Under the pieces are notes generated by a model, which was given only the letters and a program-made list of their open reading frames with translations, ran no database searches and was not told the DNA's origin. This document shows, in pieces, positions 19,651 through 29,545 of a stretch of DNA of 64,000 nt. This stretch comes from Pseudomonadota bacterium. GTDB lineage: Bacteria > Pseudomonadota > Gammaproteobacteria > Burkholderiales > JABEVD01. The stretch spans positions 17,634 through 81,633 of the forward strand of contig JAJZTQ010000009.1 of NCBI GenBank assembly GCA_021848825.1, written 5' to 3'. How positions within the stretch are numbered: the first letter of the stretch is position 1; the number at the start of each line of letters is the position of its first letter. The position numbers were made by a program, and so were the translations under genes.

Positions 19651-19929
19651 ATGGAAAAGACGGACGCAGCGAAACCCAAGACAAAAACCGCAGCGAAAGC
19701 TGCAGCAACAAGCGAAGCTGTAGTGAAGGCTGCACCCAGAAAAACGGTTTCGAGAACCAAGAAGGATCCGCAGATCAGCCCGGAAATTCGCCACAGGATG
19801 ATCGCCGACGCGGCCTATTACCGCGCGAAGAAATTCGGCTCGGCCGGCAGCGGAGACGATCTCGTGCATTGGCTGGCCGCGGAAACGGAAATCGATGCGA
19901 TGCTGAAGAAAGGCGAAATGTCAAGCTAG
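19651..19929 (+). CDS. DUF2934 domain protein with Lys/Ala-rich N-terminus
   Basis: PEIRHRMIADAAYYRAKKFGSAGSGDDLVHWLAAETEIDAML. Confidence 0.8.
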   Translation: MEKTDAAKPKTKTAAKAAATSEAVVKAAPRKTVSRTKKDPQISPEIRHRMIADAAYYRAKKFGSAGSGDDLVHWLAAETEIDAMLKKGEMSS

Positions 19930-20646
19930 GGAACCGAGGAGGCGCTTCAACGCATTCGCATCCTTGAGTTCTATGAATTTCTTCTGCACGGCGATCAGCC
20001 CTTCATCCTGGAACTTGGAAAAGGTCCGGCTGACGGTTTCGAGCTTGAGTCCAAGGTAGCTGCCTATTTCCTCCCGGGTCATCCTCAGCTGGAAGCTCGC
20101 CGCGGAATAGCCTCTTGCCGAGAAGCGCTGCGAAAGGTTGAGAAGGAAGGCAGCGAGCCTTTCTTCGGCGCGCATTTTGCCAAGCATCAGCATGATCTCG
20201 TGATCGAAAGCGATTTCCCTGCTCATGATCCTGTGAAGATTTTGCTGAAGAACCGGCATGCACATGCTGAGTTCCGAAAGCCTGTCGAAGGGGATCTCGC
20301 AGATCTCGCTGGTTTCAAGGGCCACCGCATCGCAGACATGCGCCCCTGAGCCGATCGCGTCGAGCCCCATGATGTCGCCCATCATGTGGAAACCCGTGAC
20401 ATGCTCCCGTCCATCTTCGTGCAGCACCGAAGTCTTGAAAAAGCCGCCCCGGATGGCATATATGGCACTGAAAGGGCTGCCCGTACGGTAGAGATATTCC
20501 CCTCTTTTCACGAGCTTCTTGCTTCCTGCCAGCGCATCGAGCTGCTCGAGTTCCTGCGGACCGAATCCGATGGGCAGGCAAAGCTCCCGGAGGCTGCACA
20601 GCGAGCAGACCACCTTGAGCTGATTCAGGATATTGTCCTCTTTCAA
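19921..20646 (-). CDS. fnr: Crp/Fnr family regulator with FNR-type Fe-S cysteines
   Basis: N-terminal VCSLCSLRELCLP cluster cysteines, additional Cys in SEICEIPF, recognition helix LETVSRTFSKF (ExxSR, TTGAT-type specificity). Confidence 0.92.
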   Translation of the reverse strand: MKEDNILNQLKVVCSLCSLRELCLPIGFGPQELEQLDALAGSKKLVKRGEYLYRTGSPFSAIYAIRGGFFKTSVLHEDGREHVTGFHMMGDIMGLDAIGSGAHVCDAVALETSEICEIPFDRLSELSMCMPVLQQNLHRIMSREIAFDHEIMLMLGKMRAEERLAAFLLNLSQRFSARGYSAASFQLRMTREEIGSYLGLKLETVSRTFSKFQDEGLIAVQKKFIELKDANALKRLLGSLA

Positions 20647-20686
20647 GATCCGTTCCGTCTTTCGATGGTGAAATATGACATGGATT

Positions 20687-20700
20687 ATGACTTATATCAA
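20687..20700. promoter_or_regulatory. Candidate FNR box upstream of hemN
   Basis: ATGAC-TTAT-ATCAA (8/10), centre 20693.5; CATAAT -10 at 20723-20728 gives +1 near 20735, i.e. -41.5. Confidence 0.55.
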
Positions 20701-20751
20701 ATTGTTTCGTTATACAATTGATCATAATAATCGGTTTACCCAGGAGCAAAC

Positions 20752-22140
20752 ATGGATTTAGGCGAAGCCCTTCCGCCGCTAGAGGTGGATATCGACCTGA
20801 TCAGAAGACTGGACCGGAACGGTCCGCGTTACACATCCTATCCCACAGCGGACAGGTTCGGGAATTTCACCGCCGACGACTACAGATTCTGGGCCGAAAA
20901 GCGCGACAAGGCGAATCCGCTCTCGATCTATGTCCATCTGCCTTTCTGTAACACGATCTGCTATTACTGCGCCTGCAACAAGGTGATCACGAAGGACAAG
21001 GAGAAGGCTGCCGAATATCTCCGCTATCTCTTTCTTGAAATCGAAATGCAGGGCGAGATTTTCGGGAAAGATTCGCCCGTCGAGCAGCTGCACTTCGGCG
21101 GAGGAACGCCCACCTTCCTCTCCGACGAGGAAATGGCCGCCCTCGTGGAGAAGATCGGAAATCATTTCAGGTTCGTGGAAAACGGCGAATATTCAATCGA
21201 GATCGATCCCAGGAAAGTGAACGAGGCGACGATAGCAAACCTTGCGAAAATCGGCTTCAACAGGATCAGCCTCGGCGTCCAGGATTTCGACCGGCAGGTT
21301 CAGCTTGCAGTCAACAGGATTCAATCGGAAGAAGAGACATTGAGGGTCATCCATGCCGCGAGGGCCGAAGGATTCAAGTCTCTCAGCATAGACCTCATCT
21401 ACGGACTGCCGAAGCAGAGTCTGGACGGATTTCTGAAAACGCTGGAAAAGGTGATAGCAGCGGGCCCGGACAGGATTTCCATCTACAATTACGCGCACCT
21501 CCCTCTCGTTTTCAAGCCGCAGCGGCGAATCGAAGAAAAGGACCTGCCCTCGCCTGCCGAAAAACTCGACATACTGGCGCAGACCATCAGCCTGCTCACT
21601 CATTCCGGCTTTTCTTATATCGGCATGGATCATTTCGCCAGGCCTTCCGACGAACTGGCGATCGCCCAGCGAAACGGCAAGCTTCACAGAAACTTCCAGG
21701 GCTATTCCACCCATGCCGACTGCGACCTCGTCGCCCTTGGCGTGAGCGCGATCGGCAGGATCGGACCGACCTACAGCCAGAACTTCAGGACGCTCGAAGA
21801 CTATTATTCGCACATCGAAAGGAAAGAACTTCCCATCATGCGCGGCCTCGTTCTGGACCAAGACGACCTCCTGAGGCGCGAAATCATTCAGGCGCTGATG
21901 TGCCATTTCTCGCTTTCGAAATCGGATTTCGAAAGGAAATTTTCGATCGTCTTCGACGAATACTTCGGAAATGAGCTCGAAAAGCTCGGAGAATACGAGA
22001 AGGAAGGCCTGATCGAGCTCGAAAGGAATGCCGTCACGGTGAGCCCCAAGGGACGCCTGCTGATCCGCAACCTCTGCATGGTATTCGACAGATATCTCTC
22101 CCTGGACGAAAACCAGGTCAAATATTCGAAGGTCATCTGA
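20752..22140 (+). CDS. hemN: Oxygen-independent coproporphyrinogen III oxidase
   Basis: RNGPRYTSYPTADRF, radical SAM CNTICYYCAC, FGGGTPTFLS. Confidence 0.97.
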   Translation: MDLGEALPPLEVDIDLIRRLDRNGPRYTSYPTADRFGNFTADDYRFWAEKRDKANPLSIYVHLPFCNTICYYCACNKVITKDKEKAAEYLRYLFLEIEMQGEIFGKDSPVEQLHFGGGTPTFLSDEEMAALVEKIGNHFRFVENGEYSIEIDPRKVNEATIANLAKIGFNRISLGVQDFDRQVQLAVNRIQSEEETLRVIHAARAEGFKSLSIDLIYGLPKQSLDGFLKTLEKVIAAGPDRISIYNYAHLPLVFKPQRRIEEKDLPSPAEKLDILAQTISLLTHSGFSYIGMDHFARPSDELAIAQRNGKLHRNFQGYSTHADCDLVALGVSAIGRIGPTYSQNFRTLEDYYSHIERKELPIMRGLVLDQDDLLRREIIQALMCHFSLSKSDFERKFSIVFDEYFGNELEKLGEYEKEGLIELERNAVTVSPKGRLLIRNLCMVFDRYLSLDENQVKYSKVI

Positions 22141-22145
22141 GCCGA

Positions 22146-22961
22146 ATGAGCATCCAGTGGTACCCTGGGCACATGCACAAGGCGAAACGGGAAATCATCG
22201 AAGCGATGCCCGTCGTCGACGTCGTGATCGAAGTGCTCGACGCAAGGATCCCCCGTTCCAGCGAAAATCCGCTGATCGGTTCGATCAGTCAGAACAGGCC
22301 TACGCTGAAGGTATTGAACAAGTGCGATCTTGCCGATCCGGAAGTGACGGCATTGTGGCTCTCCAGCATGAAGGAAACTGTCGCTGTCTCGCTTTCCGAT
22401 TCCCTTGGCGCAAAAGCGGTGATAGCGCGGTGCAGGAAGCTCGCCCCCGATCGAGGCACGACCCTGAAGCCATTGCGCATCATGATCCTCGGCATTCCCA
22501 ATGTAGGGAAATCGACGCTGATCAACCATCTCGCATCCAGACGAGCCGCGAAAGTCGCGGATGAGCCGGCAGTGACCAAGATGCAGCAGAAGGTCGAACT
22601 CGAAAAAGGCTTGCTGCTCGTCGACACGCCCGGCATCACCTGGCCAAAATTCGAGAACGAGGCAGGCTACCGTCTTGCCGTGACTGGCGCGATAGGAAAG
22701 AACGCCATGGATGTGGTCGAAGTCGCATCTTTCGCTGCTGATTACCTGGTTTCGAACTATCCTGGATTGATCAGGTCGCGCTACGGGATCGATTCCGGGG
22801 AAGGCCACGATCTCGTCGAGAAGATCGGGCGGCAGCGAGGCTGCCTGAAATCAGGCGGCCTGGTCGACATGGAAAAGGCGTCACAAGCCTTGCTGCAGGA
22901 ATTCAGAAGCGGAAAAATTGGGCGAATCAGCCTGGAGAAACCAACTAGCGAACCGAAATGA
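22146..22961 (+). CDS. ylqF: Ribosome biogenesis GTPase YlqF/RbgA
   Basis: Circularly permuted GTPase: IQWYPGHMHKAKREI, LNKCDLAD, GIPNVGKSTLIN, DTPGITWPK. Confidence 0.95.
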   Translation: MSIQWYPGHMHKAKREIIEAMPVVDVVIEVLDARIPRSSENPLIGSISQNRPTLKVLNKCDLADPEVTALWLSSMKETVAVSLSDSLGAKAVIARCRKLAPDRGTTLKPLRIMILGIPNVGKSTLINHLASRRAAKVADEPAVTKMQQKVELEKGLLLVDTPGITWPKFENEAGYRLAVTGAIGKNAMDVVEVASFAADYLVSNYPGLIRSRYGIDSGEGHDLVEKIGRQRGCLKSGGLVDMEKASQALLQEFRSGKIGRISLEKPTSEPK

Positions 22962-25537
22962 AAAATCCGAAAACGATCTATCTCAAAGACTATGCCCCGC
23001 CACCGTTCCTCGTCGACCAGATCGACCTCAAATTCGACATCCACGAAAGCCATACCCTTGTCCATTCCCGCATGCTGATATCGAGGAATCCCCTGAACCC
23101 GCAGATCCACTTGCGGCTCGACGGCGAGGCGCTCGAACTCAGGGAAGTCATCCTGAATGGCGAAGTGACCACTCGCTTCGGTACGGATGAGGAAGGCATG
23201 ACGATATATGACGTGCCGGACGATTTCACCCTGGAAGTCGCGAACGTCATCCATCCCGAATCGAATACCTCGCTGATGGGACTCTACCGCTCGAATGGCA
23301 ATCATTACACCCAATGCGAGGCTGAAGGATTCAGGAAAATCACCTATTTTCCGGACAGACCGGATGTCATGTCGAGATATACGACGACGATCATCGCGAG
23401 CAAGAATCAATGCCCCGCGCTGCTTTCCAATGGCAATCTCGTCGGGGAAGGGGTCTTTGACAAACACAGGCATTGGGCCAAATGGGTGGACCCGTACCGC
23501 AAACCATCCTACCTCTTCGCCCTCGTCGCAGGCAATCTCGAGAAATTCGAGGACGAATTCGTGACGATGCAGAAACGTCGCGTCCTGCTCCAGATCTACA
23601 CCGAACCGGGCAACCTGCACAAGTGCAAGCACGCCATGGCGTCATTGAAGCGCGCCATGGACTGGGACGAAAAGCATTTCGGCCTTTCATATGATCTGGA
23701 TCGCTACATGATCGTCGCGGTATCCGACTTCAACATGGGCGCAATGGAAAACAAGGGGCTCAACATATTCAATTCGAAGTATGTGCTCGCTACCGAGGAG
23801 ACAGCAACAGATTCGGATTTCGAAGCGATAGAGAGCGTGATAGGACACGAATATTTCCACAACTGGACGGGAAACAGGGTCACCTGCCGGGACTGGTTCC
23901 AGCTCTCTCTGAAGGAAGGATTGACGGTATTCAGGGACCAGGAATTCTCTTCCGACCTGCACTCCAGGGCGGTGAAGCGCATCCGCGACGTCCGGAGCCT
24001 TAGGGCTTACCAGTTCACCGAAGATGCAGGTCCCATGGCTCATCCGGTGAGACCTGAATCCTATATCGAAATCAGCAATTTCTATACTGCGACCGTGTAT
24101 TCTAAAGGCGCAGAAGTGATCAGGATGATCAGGGCGCTTCTGGGGCGCGCAGGTTTCAGGGCGGGAATGGAGGAATATTTCAGGCGCCATGACGGCTGCG
24201 CCGTGACCACGGAGGATTTCGTCAGCGCAATGGAAGGCGCGACAGGGGTCGATCTTTCCCGGTTCAGGCTCTGGTATTCGCAGGCCGGCACGCCGAAAGT
24301 GGAGGTCCATTCCTTTTTCGATCAGGACAAGAACAGCTATACCCTGACCTTCCGTCAGTCCTGCCCGCCCACCCCAGGGCAACAGGAAAAACTTCCCTTC
24401 CATATCCCGGTTGAAATCGGTCTCCTGAAACGGGACGGAACCGAATTCGAACTCGGACTGGAAAATGAAACAGGGCTTTTCGCATCGAGCCGCCTCATTG
24501 AGCTCAACGAGAAGGAATCCTCGTTCACTTTCGTCGGAATAGACCACCTTCCCGTTCCTTCATTGCTGAGAGGATTTTCTGCGCCCGTCAGGCTCGAGTT
24601 TCCCTATCAGGATGAAGAACTCGCCTTCCTCATGATGCACGACACGGACACCTTCAACCGGTGGGATGCGGGACAGCGCCTGGTGATGAAGTCGCTCGTC
24701 TCGCTCTCGATGAAAAACGCTGAATCGATAGACGAGCGCATCCTGGACGCGATGGGGAAAATCCTGAACGATGCTTCGGACCCTGCCTTCAGGAGCCTGA
24801 TGCTGACGCTGCCTACGGAATCGGAAATCGCCGAAGAAATCGAGTCTTTCGATCCCGTTTCCATCCACCTCGGCAGGAAATCGGCAAGGGCTTCGATCTC
24901 TCGCGCACTGAAGGAAGGCTTCCTGGAGCGATACGATCAGCCGGCTCCGGACGACGGTTCGAGGGCATTGAGGAATGTCTGCCTGGGTTATCTGATGGAA
25001 AATCCGGATCAGGAAATCATCACCGCCTGCAGCGAACAGTTCGCGAAATCGACCAACATGACGGACAGCCTGGCGGCGCTTCAGGCCTTGTCAGGATGCG
25101 ATTGCCCTGAAAGGGGTTTCTCTCTCGACGCCTTTTACGAGCGCTGGAAGAAGGATGCGCTCGTCCTCGACAAATGGTTCGCGATCCAGGCCACGTCGCC
25201 TCTTCCCGGAACGCTTGAAAGGGTGAAGGCGCTCGCCTCCCACAAGGCTTTCGACGAAAAGAATCCCAACAAAGTGCGCGCACTCATCGGCGCATTTGCG
25301 CATTCCAATCCGCTTCATTTCCATACGCGGGAAGGCTATGGCTTCGTGAAGGAAAAGGTGCTCGAGATAGACAGGCTGAATCCGCAGGTCGCGGCGAGGC
25401 TCGTCACCGCGTTTTCGCGCTGGAGGCGGGTGGAACCTGAAAGAAGGGAAATGATGAGAGCGAATCTCGAAGCGATTATCGACGCTCCCGGACTCTCCAA
25501 GGACACTTTCGAAATCGTTTCGAAAAGCCTTTCATGA
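22958..25537 (+). CDS. pepN: Aminopeptidase N
   Basis: GAMENKGLNIFNSKYVLA, HEYFHNWTGNRVTCRDWFQLSLKEGLTVFRDQEF. Confidence 0.97.
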   Translation: MKNPKTIYLKDYAPPPFLVDQIDLKFDIHESHTLVHSRMLISRNPLNPQIHLRLDGEALELREVILNGEVTTRFGTDEEGMTIYDVPDDFTLEVANVIHPESNTSLMGLYRSNGNHYTQCEAEGFRKITYFPDRPDVMSRYTTTIIASKNQCPALLSNGNLVGEGVFDKHRHWAKWVDPYRKPSYLFALVAGNLEKFEDEFVTMQKRRVLLQIYTEPGNLHKCKHAMASLKRAMDWDEKHFGLSYDLDRYMIVAVSDFNMGAMENKGLNIFNSKYVLATEETATDSDFEAIESVIGHEYFHNWTGNRVTCRDWFQLSLKEGLTVFRDQEFSSDLHSRAVKRIRDVRSLRAYQFTEDAGPMAHPVRPESYIEISNFYTATVYSKGAEVIRMIRALLGRAGFRAGMEEYFRRHDGCAVTTEDFVSAMEGATGVDLSRFRLWYSQAGTPKVEVHSFFDQDKNSYTLTFRQSCPPTPGQQEKLPFHIPVEIGLLKRDGTEFELGLENETGLFASSRLIELNEKESSFTFVGIDHLPVPSLLRGFSAPVRLEFPYQDEELAFLMMHDTDTFNRWDAGQRLVMKSLVSLSMKNAESIDERILDAMGKILNDASDPAFRSLMLTLPTESEIAEEIESFDPVSIHLGRKSARASISRALKEGFLERYDQPAPDDGSRALRNVCLGYLMENPDQEIITACSEQFAKSTNMTDSLAALQALSGCDCPERGFSLDAFYERWKKDALVLDKWFAIQATSPLPGTLERVKALASHKAFDEKNPNKVRALIGAFAHSNPLHFHTREGYGFVKEKVLEIDRLNPQVAARLVTAFSRWRRVEPERREMMRANLEAIIDAPGLSKDTFEIVSKSLS

Positions 25538-25924
25538 AGCCAGAACGAGGCGGGCCCGATGCCCGTTTTCTCCGAACAGAAAGGCATTCTGCCCGAATTC
25601 CCCGGCGAGCGTTGCCGCTTCATGTTCAGTGATGCCGCAGACGAGCACGCTCTCCTCGGGCGGCCAGCTTCCCCTGTCAGGAATGCCGATTCCGCGGAAA
25701 ATGCGGAACGGCTTCAGCCGCTCGAGAAGCAGGGCATGACGTCTTTCATTGTCGCTGCAGAGTACAGAGCCGGGGTTTGTTGCCGAAACGAAGGCCCATG
25801 ACCTGCCTTCGAGCAGTTCATCCAGCCTCTTGTGCTTCATTCCTGTCCTGATGTCGACATGTTCATCGCCAAAGAAAACGCGATAGGTCGTATCGAGATA
25901 GGCTTGAAGCAATGCTTCCTTCAA
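25532..25924 (-). CDS. DUF3293-like protein
   Basis: 130 aa; SWAFVSATNPGSVLCSDNERRHALLLERL...ESVLVCGITEHEAATLAGEFGQNAFLFGE. Confidence 0.7.
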   Translation of the reverse strand: MKEALLQAYLDTTYRVFFGDEHVDIRTGMKHKRLDELLEGRSWAFVSATNPGSVLCSDNERRHALLLERLKPFRIFRGIGIPDRGSWPPEESVLVCGITEHEAATLAGEFGQNAFLFGENGHRARLVLAS

Positions 25925-26517
25925 GGCTTTCTTGCGACGAGATCGATGAGGGCGGATCGGCCGCTGTGTCCTTCTCCTTCATCGACCATCGCCTCCCTTG
26001 ACTCGAGATGAAGGATCTCGAAATCGGAGAACGCCTCCCTCAGCATTTCCTCGGTGTAGAGATTCTCGAGCTGGGAAGGTCCGCCCGTCCTGTATTCGAG
26101 CTGCTTCGGGGAATACCCCTCGAGGATCAGGAGCCCGCCTTGCTTCAGGCAGTTCTTGATTTCGCCGAACATCTTTTCCCTGGCTTCCCTTCCTGCGAAC
26201 TGGATGAAGATCGCGACCACTGCATCGAAGCGCTCGATCCCCCATTTCCATTGCGTGAGATCGGCGAGCTCGAATTTCACGGGAAGGTCGCCCGCCAGTT
26301 TTTTGGCCTTTTCCTGCGCAATCGGCGAAAAATCGACGGAGAGCACATCCAGCCCCTGCGCCGCAAGCCACGCGCCGTTTCTTCCCTCGCCGTCTGCGAC
26401 GGCAAGCACCTGCTGCCCCGGATGAAAACGGAATTGCTGGGAAACAAGAAAGGCATTCGGCCTGGTGCCGAAAAGATAATGCTCGCTGGCGTAACGGTTG
26501 TCCCAGAATTCTCTCAT
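25921..26517 (-). CDS. Class I SAM-dependent methyltransferase (TehB-like)
   Basis: FWDNRYASEHYLFGTRPNAFL, VLAVADGEGRNGAWLAAQGLDVLSVDFSP. Confidence 0.88.
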   Translation of the reverse strand: MREFWDNRYASEHYLFGTRPNAFLVSQQFRFHPGQQVLAVADGEGRNGAWLAAQGLDVLSVDFSPIAQEKAKKLAGDLPVKFELADLTQWKWGIERFDAVVAIFIQFAGREAREKMFGEIKNCLKQGGLLILEGYSPKQLEYRTGGPSQLENLYTEEMLREAFSDFEILHLESREAMVDEGEGHSGRSALIDLVARKP

Positions 26518-26557
26518 GCTTGCTCCAAAATGATGTTTCCCATGTAAAATTCACGGC

Positions 26558-28237
26558 ATGGGCACCATCAACATTCTACCAGACCTTCTCATCAGCCAGA
26601 TCGCTGCAGGCGAAGTCGTCGAGCGCCCCGCCTCCGCGCTCAAGGAGCTTCTGGAAAACAGCCTGGATTCAGGAGCAAGCGCCATCACGGTGCAGCTCCT
26701 TGAAGGAGGAACGAGGCTCATCAGGGTGACGGACAATGGTTCAGGCATAGGCAGGGAGGACCTGAAGCTTGCGCTCACCCGGCACGCAACGAGCAAAATC
26801 TCGACCCTGGAGGAACTGCAGAGCGTGAAAAGCCTGGGCTTCAGGGGAGAAGCGCTGGCAAGCATCGCTGCCGTGTCACGCCTTTCGCTCACGAGCAGAA
26901 GGAAGGAAGATCATCACGCCTGGAAAATAGAAGGACAAGACGATCCGGTTCCGGCCTCAGGCGGGATCGGAACCTCGGTCGATGTTTCCGACCTCTATTA
27001 CAACACGCCTGCAAGACGCAAATTCCTGAAGTCTCCTGCAACGGAATTTTCCCATTGCCTGGAAGTTTTCAGACGGATCGCCCTTTCCTCTCCCGAGGTC
27101 GCCTATACCCTCCAGCACAACGGCAGGACATTGCATCAGCTGAACAAGGATACGCTCGAAAAGCGGATTGCCGACATCCTGGGCGATGAATTCGGAAAAG
27201 CGGCCTTCATCGTCGATGAGGCCTCATCCGGGCTCGTTCTGAAAGGAATGGCCGGGAAGCCCGCCTTTTCCTCCTCATCGAGGGAAAGCCAGTACTTCTT
27301 CGTCAACGGCCGCTTCGTCAGGGACAAGCTGCTGCATCACGCGCTGAAGCAGGCCTATCAGGACGTGCTGCACCATCAGCTTCATCCCGCTTTCGCGCTT
27401 TTCCTTTCAATCCCCCCTGACGAGATCGATGTCAACGTCCATCCTGCGAAGACCGAAATCAGGTTCAGGGAATCGCGTCCAGTCCACCAGTTCGTCTTTC
27501 ATGCGCTCGAAAAGGGACTGTCCATGCCTGCTGCCGAAAGACCTGTCAGGGAAATGCCATTCCAGCCGGTTCAGCAGAAAATGGAATTGCGCGCTTCCCC
27601 CGCCTTTTACGAGAAGCTTTTCGAGAAGCCGCAGGAGCCGGAAGCAAAAAACCCTTCGGAATTTCCGCTCGGCTTTGCGATCGGCCAGCTCTCCGGCATC
27701 TACATCCTTGCGCAAAACAGCGAAGGACTGGTCGTGGTCGACATGCATGCCGCACACGAGCGCATCGTTTACGAAAAGCTGAAGATGTCCGCCGGCAAGT
27801 TTTCCATGCAGCCCCTGCTCGTGCCCGCCACTTTCAATGCCACACCGCTTGAAACGGAGATCGCCGAAATCCATCATGATTTCCTGCTTGAACTGGGCTT
27901 CGACATCTCCGCTCTTTCCCCCACCACGCTCATCGTCAGGGGCATTCCCGCGCTCCTCAAGGGAACGGATGCGACGGCGCTTGCCCGCGCCGTATTGCAG
28001 GAAACAGCGGAATACGGCACGGCAAGGACCCTCACCGAAAGACGCAACGAACTTCTCGCGACGATGGCCTGCCATGGCGCGGTAAGGGCAAAGCGACTGC
28101 TCACCCTTCAGGAAATGGATGCGCTGTTGAGGGAAATGGAGGAGACGGAGCGGTCAGGCCAGTGCAATCATGGGCGACCGACATGGTTCCAATTGACGCT
28201 CTCGGATCTGGACAAGCTTTTCATGCGGGGAAAATGA
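26558..28237 (+). CDS. mutL: DNA mismatch repair protein MutL
   Basis: LISQIAAGEVVERPASALKELLENSLDSGA, NGSGIGREDLKLALTRHATSKI, GFRGEALASI. Confidence 0.97.
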   Translation: MGTINILPDLLISQIAAGEVVERPASALKELLENSLDSGASAITVQLLEGGTRLIRVTDNGSGIGREDLKLALTRHATSKISTLEELQSVKSLGFRGEALASIAAVSRLSLTSRRKEDHHAWKIEGQDDPVPASGGIGTSVDVSDLYYNTPARRKFLKSPATEFSHCLEVFRRIALSSPEVAYTLQHNGRTLHQLNKDTLEKRIADILGDEFGKAAFIVDEASSGLVLKGMAGKPAFSSSSRESQYFFVNGRFVRDKLLHHALKQAYQDVLHHQLHPAFALFLSIPPDEIDVNVHPAKTEIRFRESRPVHQFVFHALEKGLSMPAAERPVREMPFQPVQQKMELRASPAFYEKLFEKPQEPEAKNPSEFPLGFAIGQLSGIYILAQNSEGLVVVDMHAAHERIVYEKLKMSAGKFSMQPLLVPATFNATPLETEIAEIHHDFLLELGFDISALSPTTLIVRGIPALLKGTDATALARAVLQETAEYGTARTLTERRNELLATMACHGAVRAKRLLTLQEMDALLREMEETERSGQCNHGRPTWFQLTLSDLDKLFMRGK

Positions 28238-29157
28238 AGCCGATTTTCCTGATGGGCCCGACGGCAAGCGGCAAAACGGCTGCCGCAATCGATCTCGCAT
28301 CCAGATTTCCCGCCGAGATCATCAGCGTGGATTCAGCCCTGGTTTTCCGCCACATGGATATCGGCACGGCGAAACCCGAAAAGGAGATCCTTTCGACAGT
28401 CCCCCATCACCTGATCGACATCATCGATCCGGATGAAGCTTATTCCGCAGGGCGATTCAGGGATGACGCGACCCGGCTCATCTCCGGAATCATGGCGAGA
28501 GGAAAAATCCCGCTCCTTGTCGGCGGAACGATGCTCTACTTCAAGGCGCTTTCGGAAGGACTGAACGAACTGCCGAAAGCGGACATGGCTGTCAGGGCGC
28601 AGATAGACGAAATGGCGAAGGAGCGGGGTTGGCCTGCAATGCATGAAATGCTTCGTGGCGTCGACCCGGAAACCGCTGCAAGACTCGAACCTGGCGACTC
28701 GCAAAGGATACAGCGCGCGCTCGAGATCTGGATGATCACGAAAACCCCGATGTCCCGCCTCATTTCGCAAAAAAGATCCGAACCTGATTTCGAGTTCGTC
28801 CGCATCGCCCTGATTCCTTCCGAAAGATCGGCGCTGCACAGAAGAATAGAGAGCCGATTCCTTGCCATGCTCGAAACGGGACTCGTAGAGGAAACCGAAT
28901 CGCTCAGGAAGAAATTCACCCTCGACCCGTCCATGCCTTCGATGCGGACTGTCGGCTACAGGCAGGCATGGCAATACCTGGAAGGCGAATTCGGAAAAAG
29001 CGAACTCATCGAGAAAGGAATCGCCGCGACGAGGCAGCTTGCAAAGAGGCAGCTGACCTGGCTCAGGAGCATGAATAACCTGGAAAATTTCGATTGTCTG
29101 GAAAAGGATGCAGGCGGCAGGATATGCGATTTCCTGCAGCGCACATTGTTCGAATAA
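28234..29157 (+). CDS. miaA: tRNA dimethylallyltransferase
   Basis: LMGPTASGKTAAAIDLASRFPAEIISVDSALVFRHMDIGTAKP; ATGA overlap with mutL. Confidence 0.96.
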   Translation: MKPIFLMGPTASGKTAAAIDLASRFPAEIISVDSALVFRHMDIGTAKPEKEILSTVPHHLIDIIDPDEAYSAGRFRDDATRLISGIMARGKIPLLVGGTMLYFKALSEGLNELPKADMAVRAQIDEMAKERGWPAMHEMLRGVDPETAARLEPGDSQRIQRALEIWMITKTPMSRLISQKRSEPDFEFVRIALIPSERSALHRRIESRFLAMLETGLVEETESLRKKFTLDPSMPSMRTVGYRQAWQYLEGEFGKSELIEKGIAATRQLAKRQLTWLRSMNNLENFDCLEKDAGGRICDFLQRTLFE

Positions 29158-29203
29158 AAATATTGCATTTTATTAAAACTGCCATTACTATTTCAGTAAG
29201 CAG

Positions 29204-29545
29204 ATGTTTTTGTTGGAAGCCATAGGGAGCGTGAAGATCGACATGCAGGTCACGGAAAGAAGAAAGAATCCCCGCTCGCCCCTGCATTCGAGAGGCTTCG
29301 CAGTGCTCGACGGAATCAGGGTCAACCTGAAGACGCATGATGTTTCCCTGGGCGGATCGCTCATCGAACTCGAAGAAGCGCCTCACCTTGCCGAAGGAGC
29401 GAGCATAGACGTTCGCCTCGAAATCGGCTTCGACGTCAAGGCCAGGATATGCAGGATATCGAAATCGGAAAACGGCAAGCTGATGATAGGGCTGATCTTC
29501 GACAAGCTTGATTTTTCAGCGAACTCCGCCTATCAGCTGCATTGA
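29204..29545 (+). CDS. PilZ-domain protein
   Basis: RRKNPRSPLHSRGF...DVSLGGSLIELEEAP...RISKSENGKLMIGLIFDKLD. Confidence 0.75.
   Translation: MFLLEAIGSVKIDMQVTERRKNPRSPLHSRGFAVLDGIRVNLKTHDVSLGGSLIELEEAPHLAEGASIDVRLEIGFDVKARICRISKSENGKLMIGLIFDKLDFSANSAYQLH

Noticed and set aside
20719-20732. TTGAT-CATA-ATAAT as a second FNR box before hemN
   Set aside because: Second half-site is poor and it overlaps the inferred -10.
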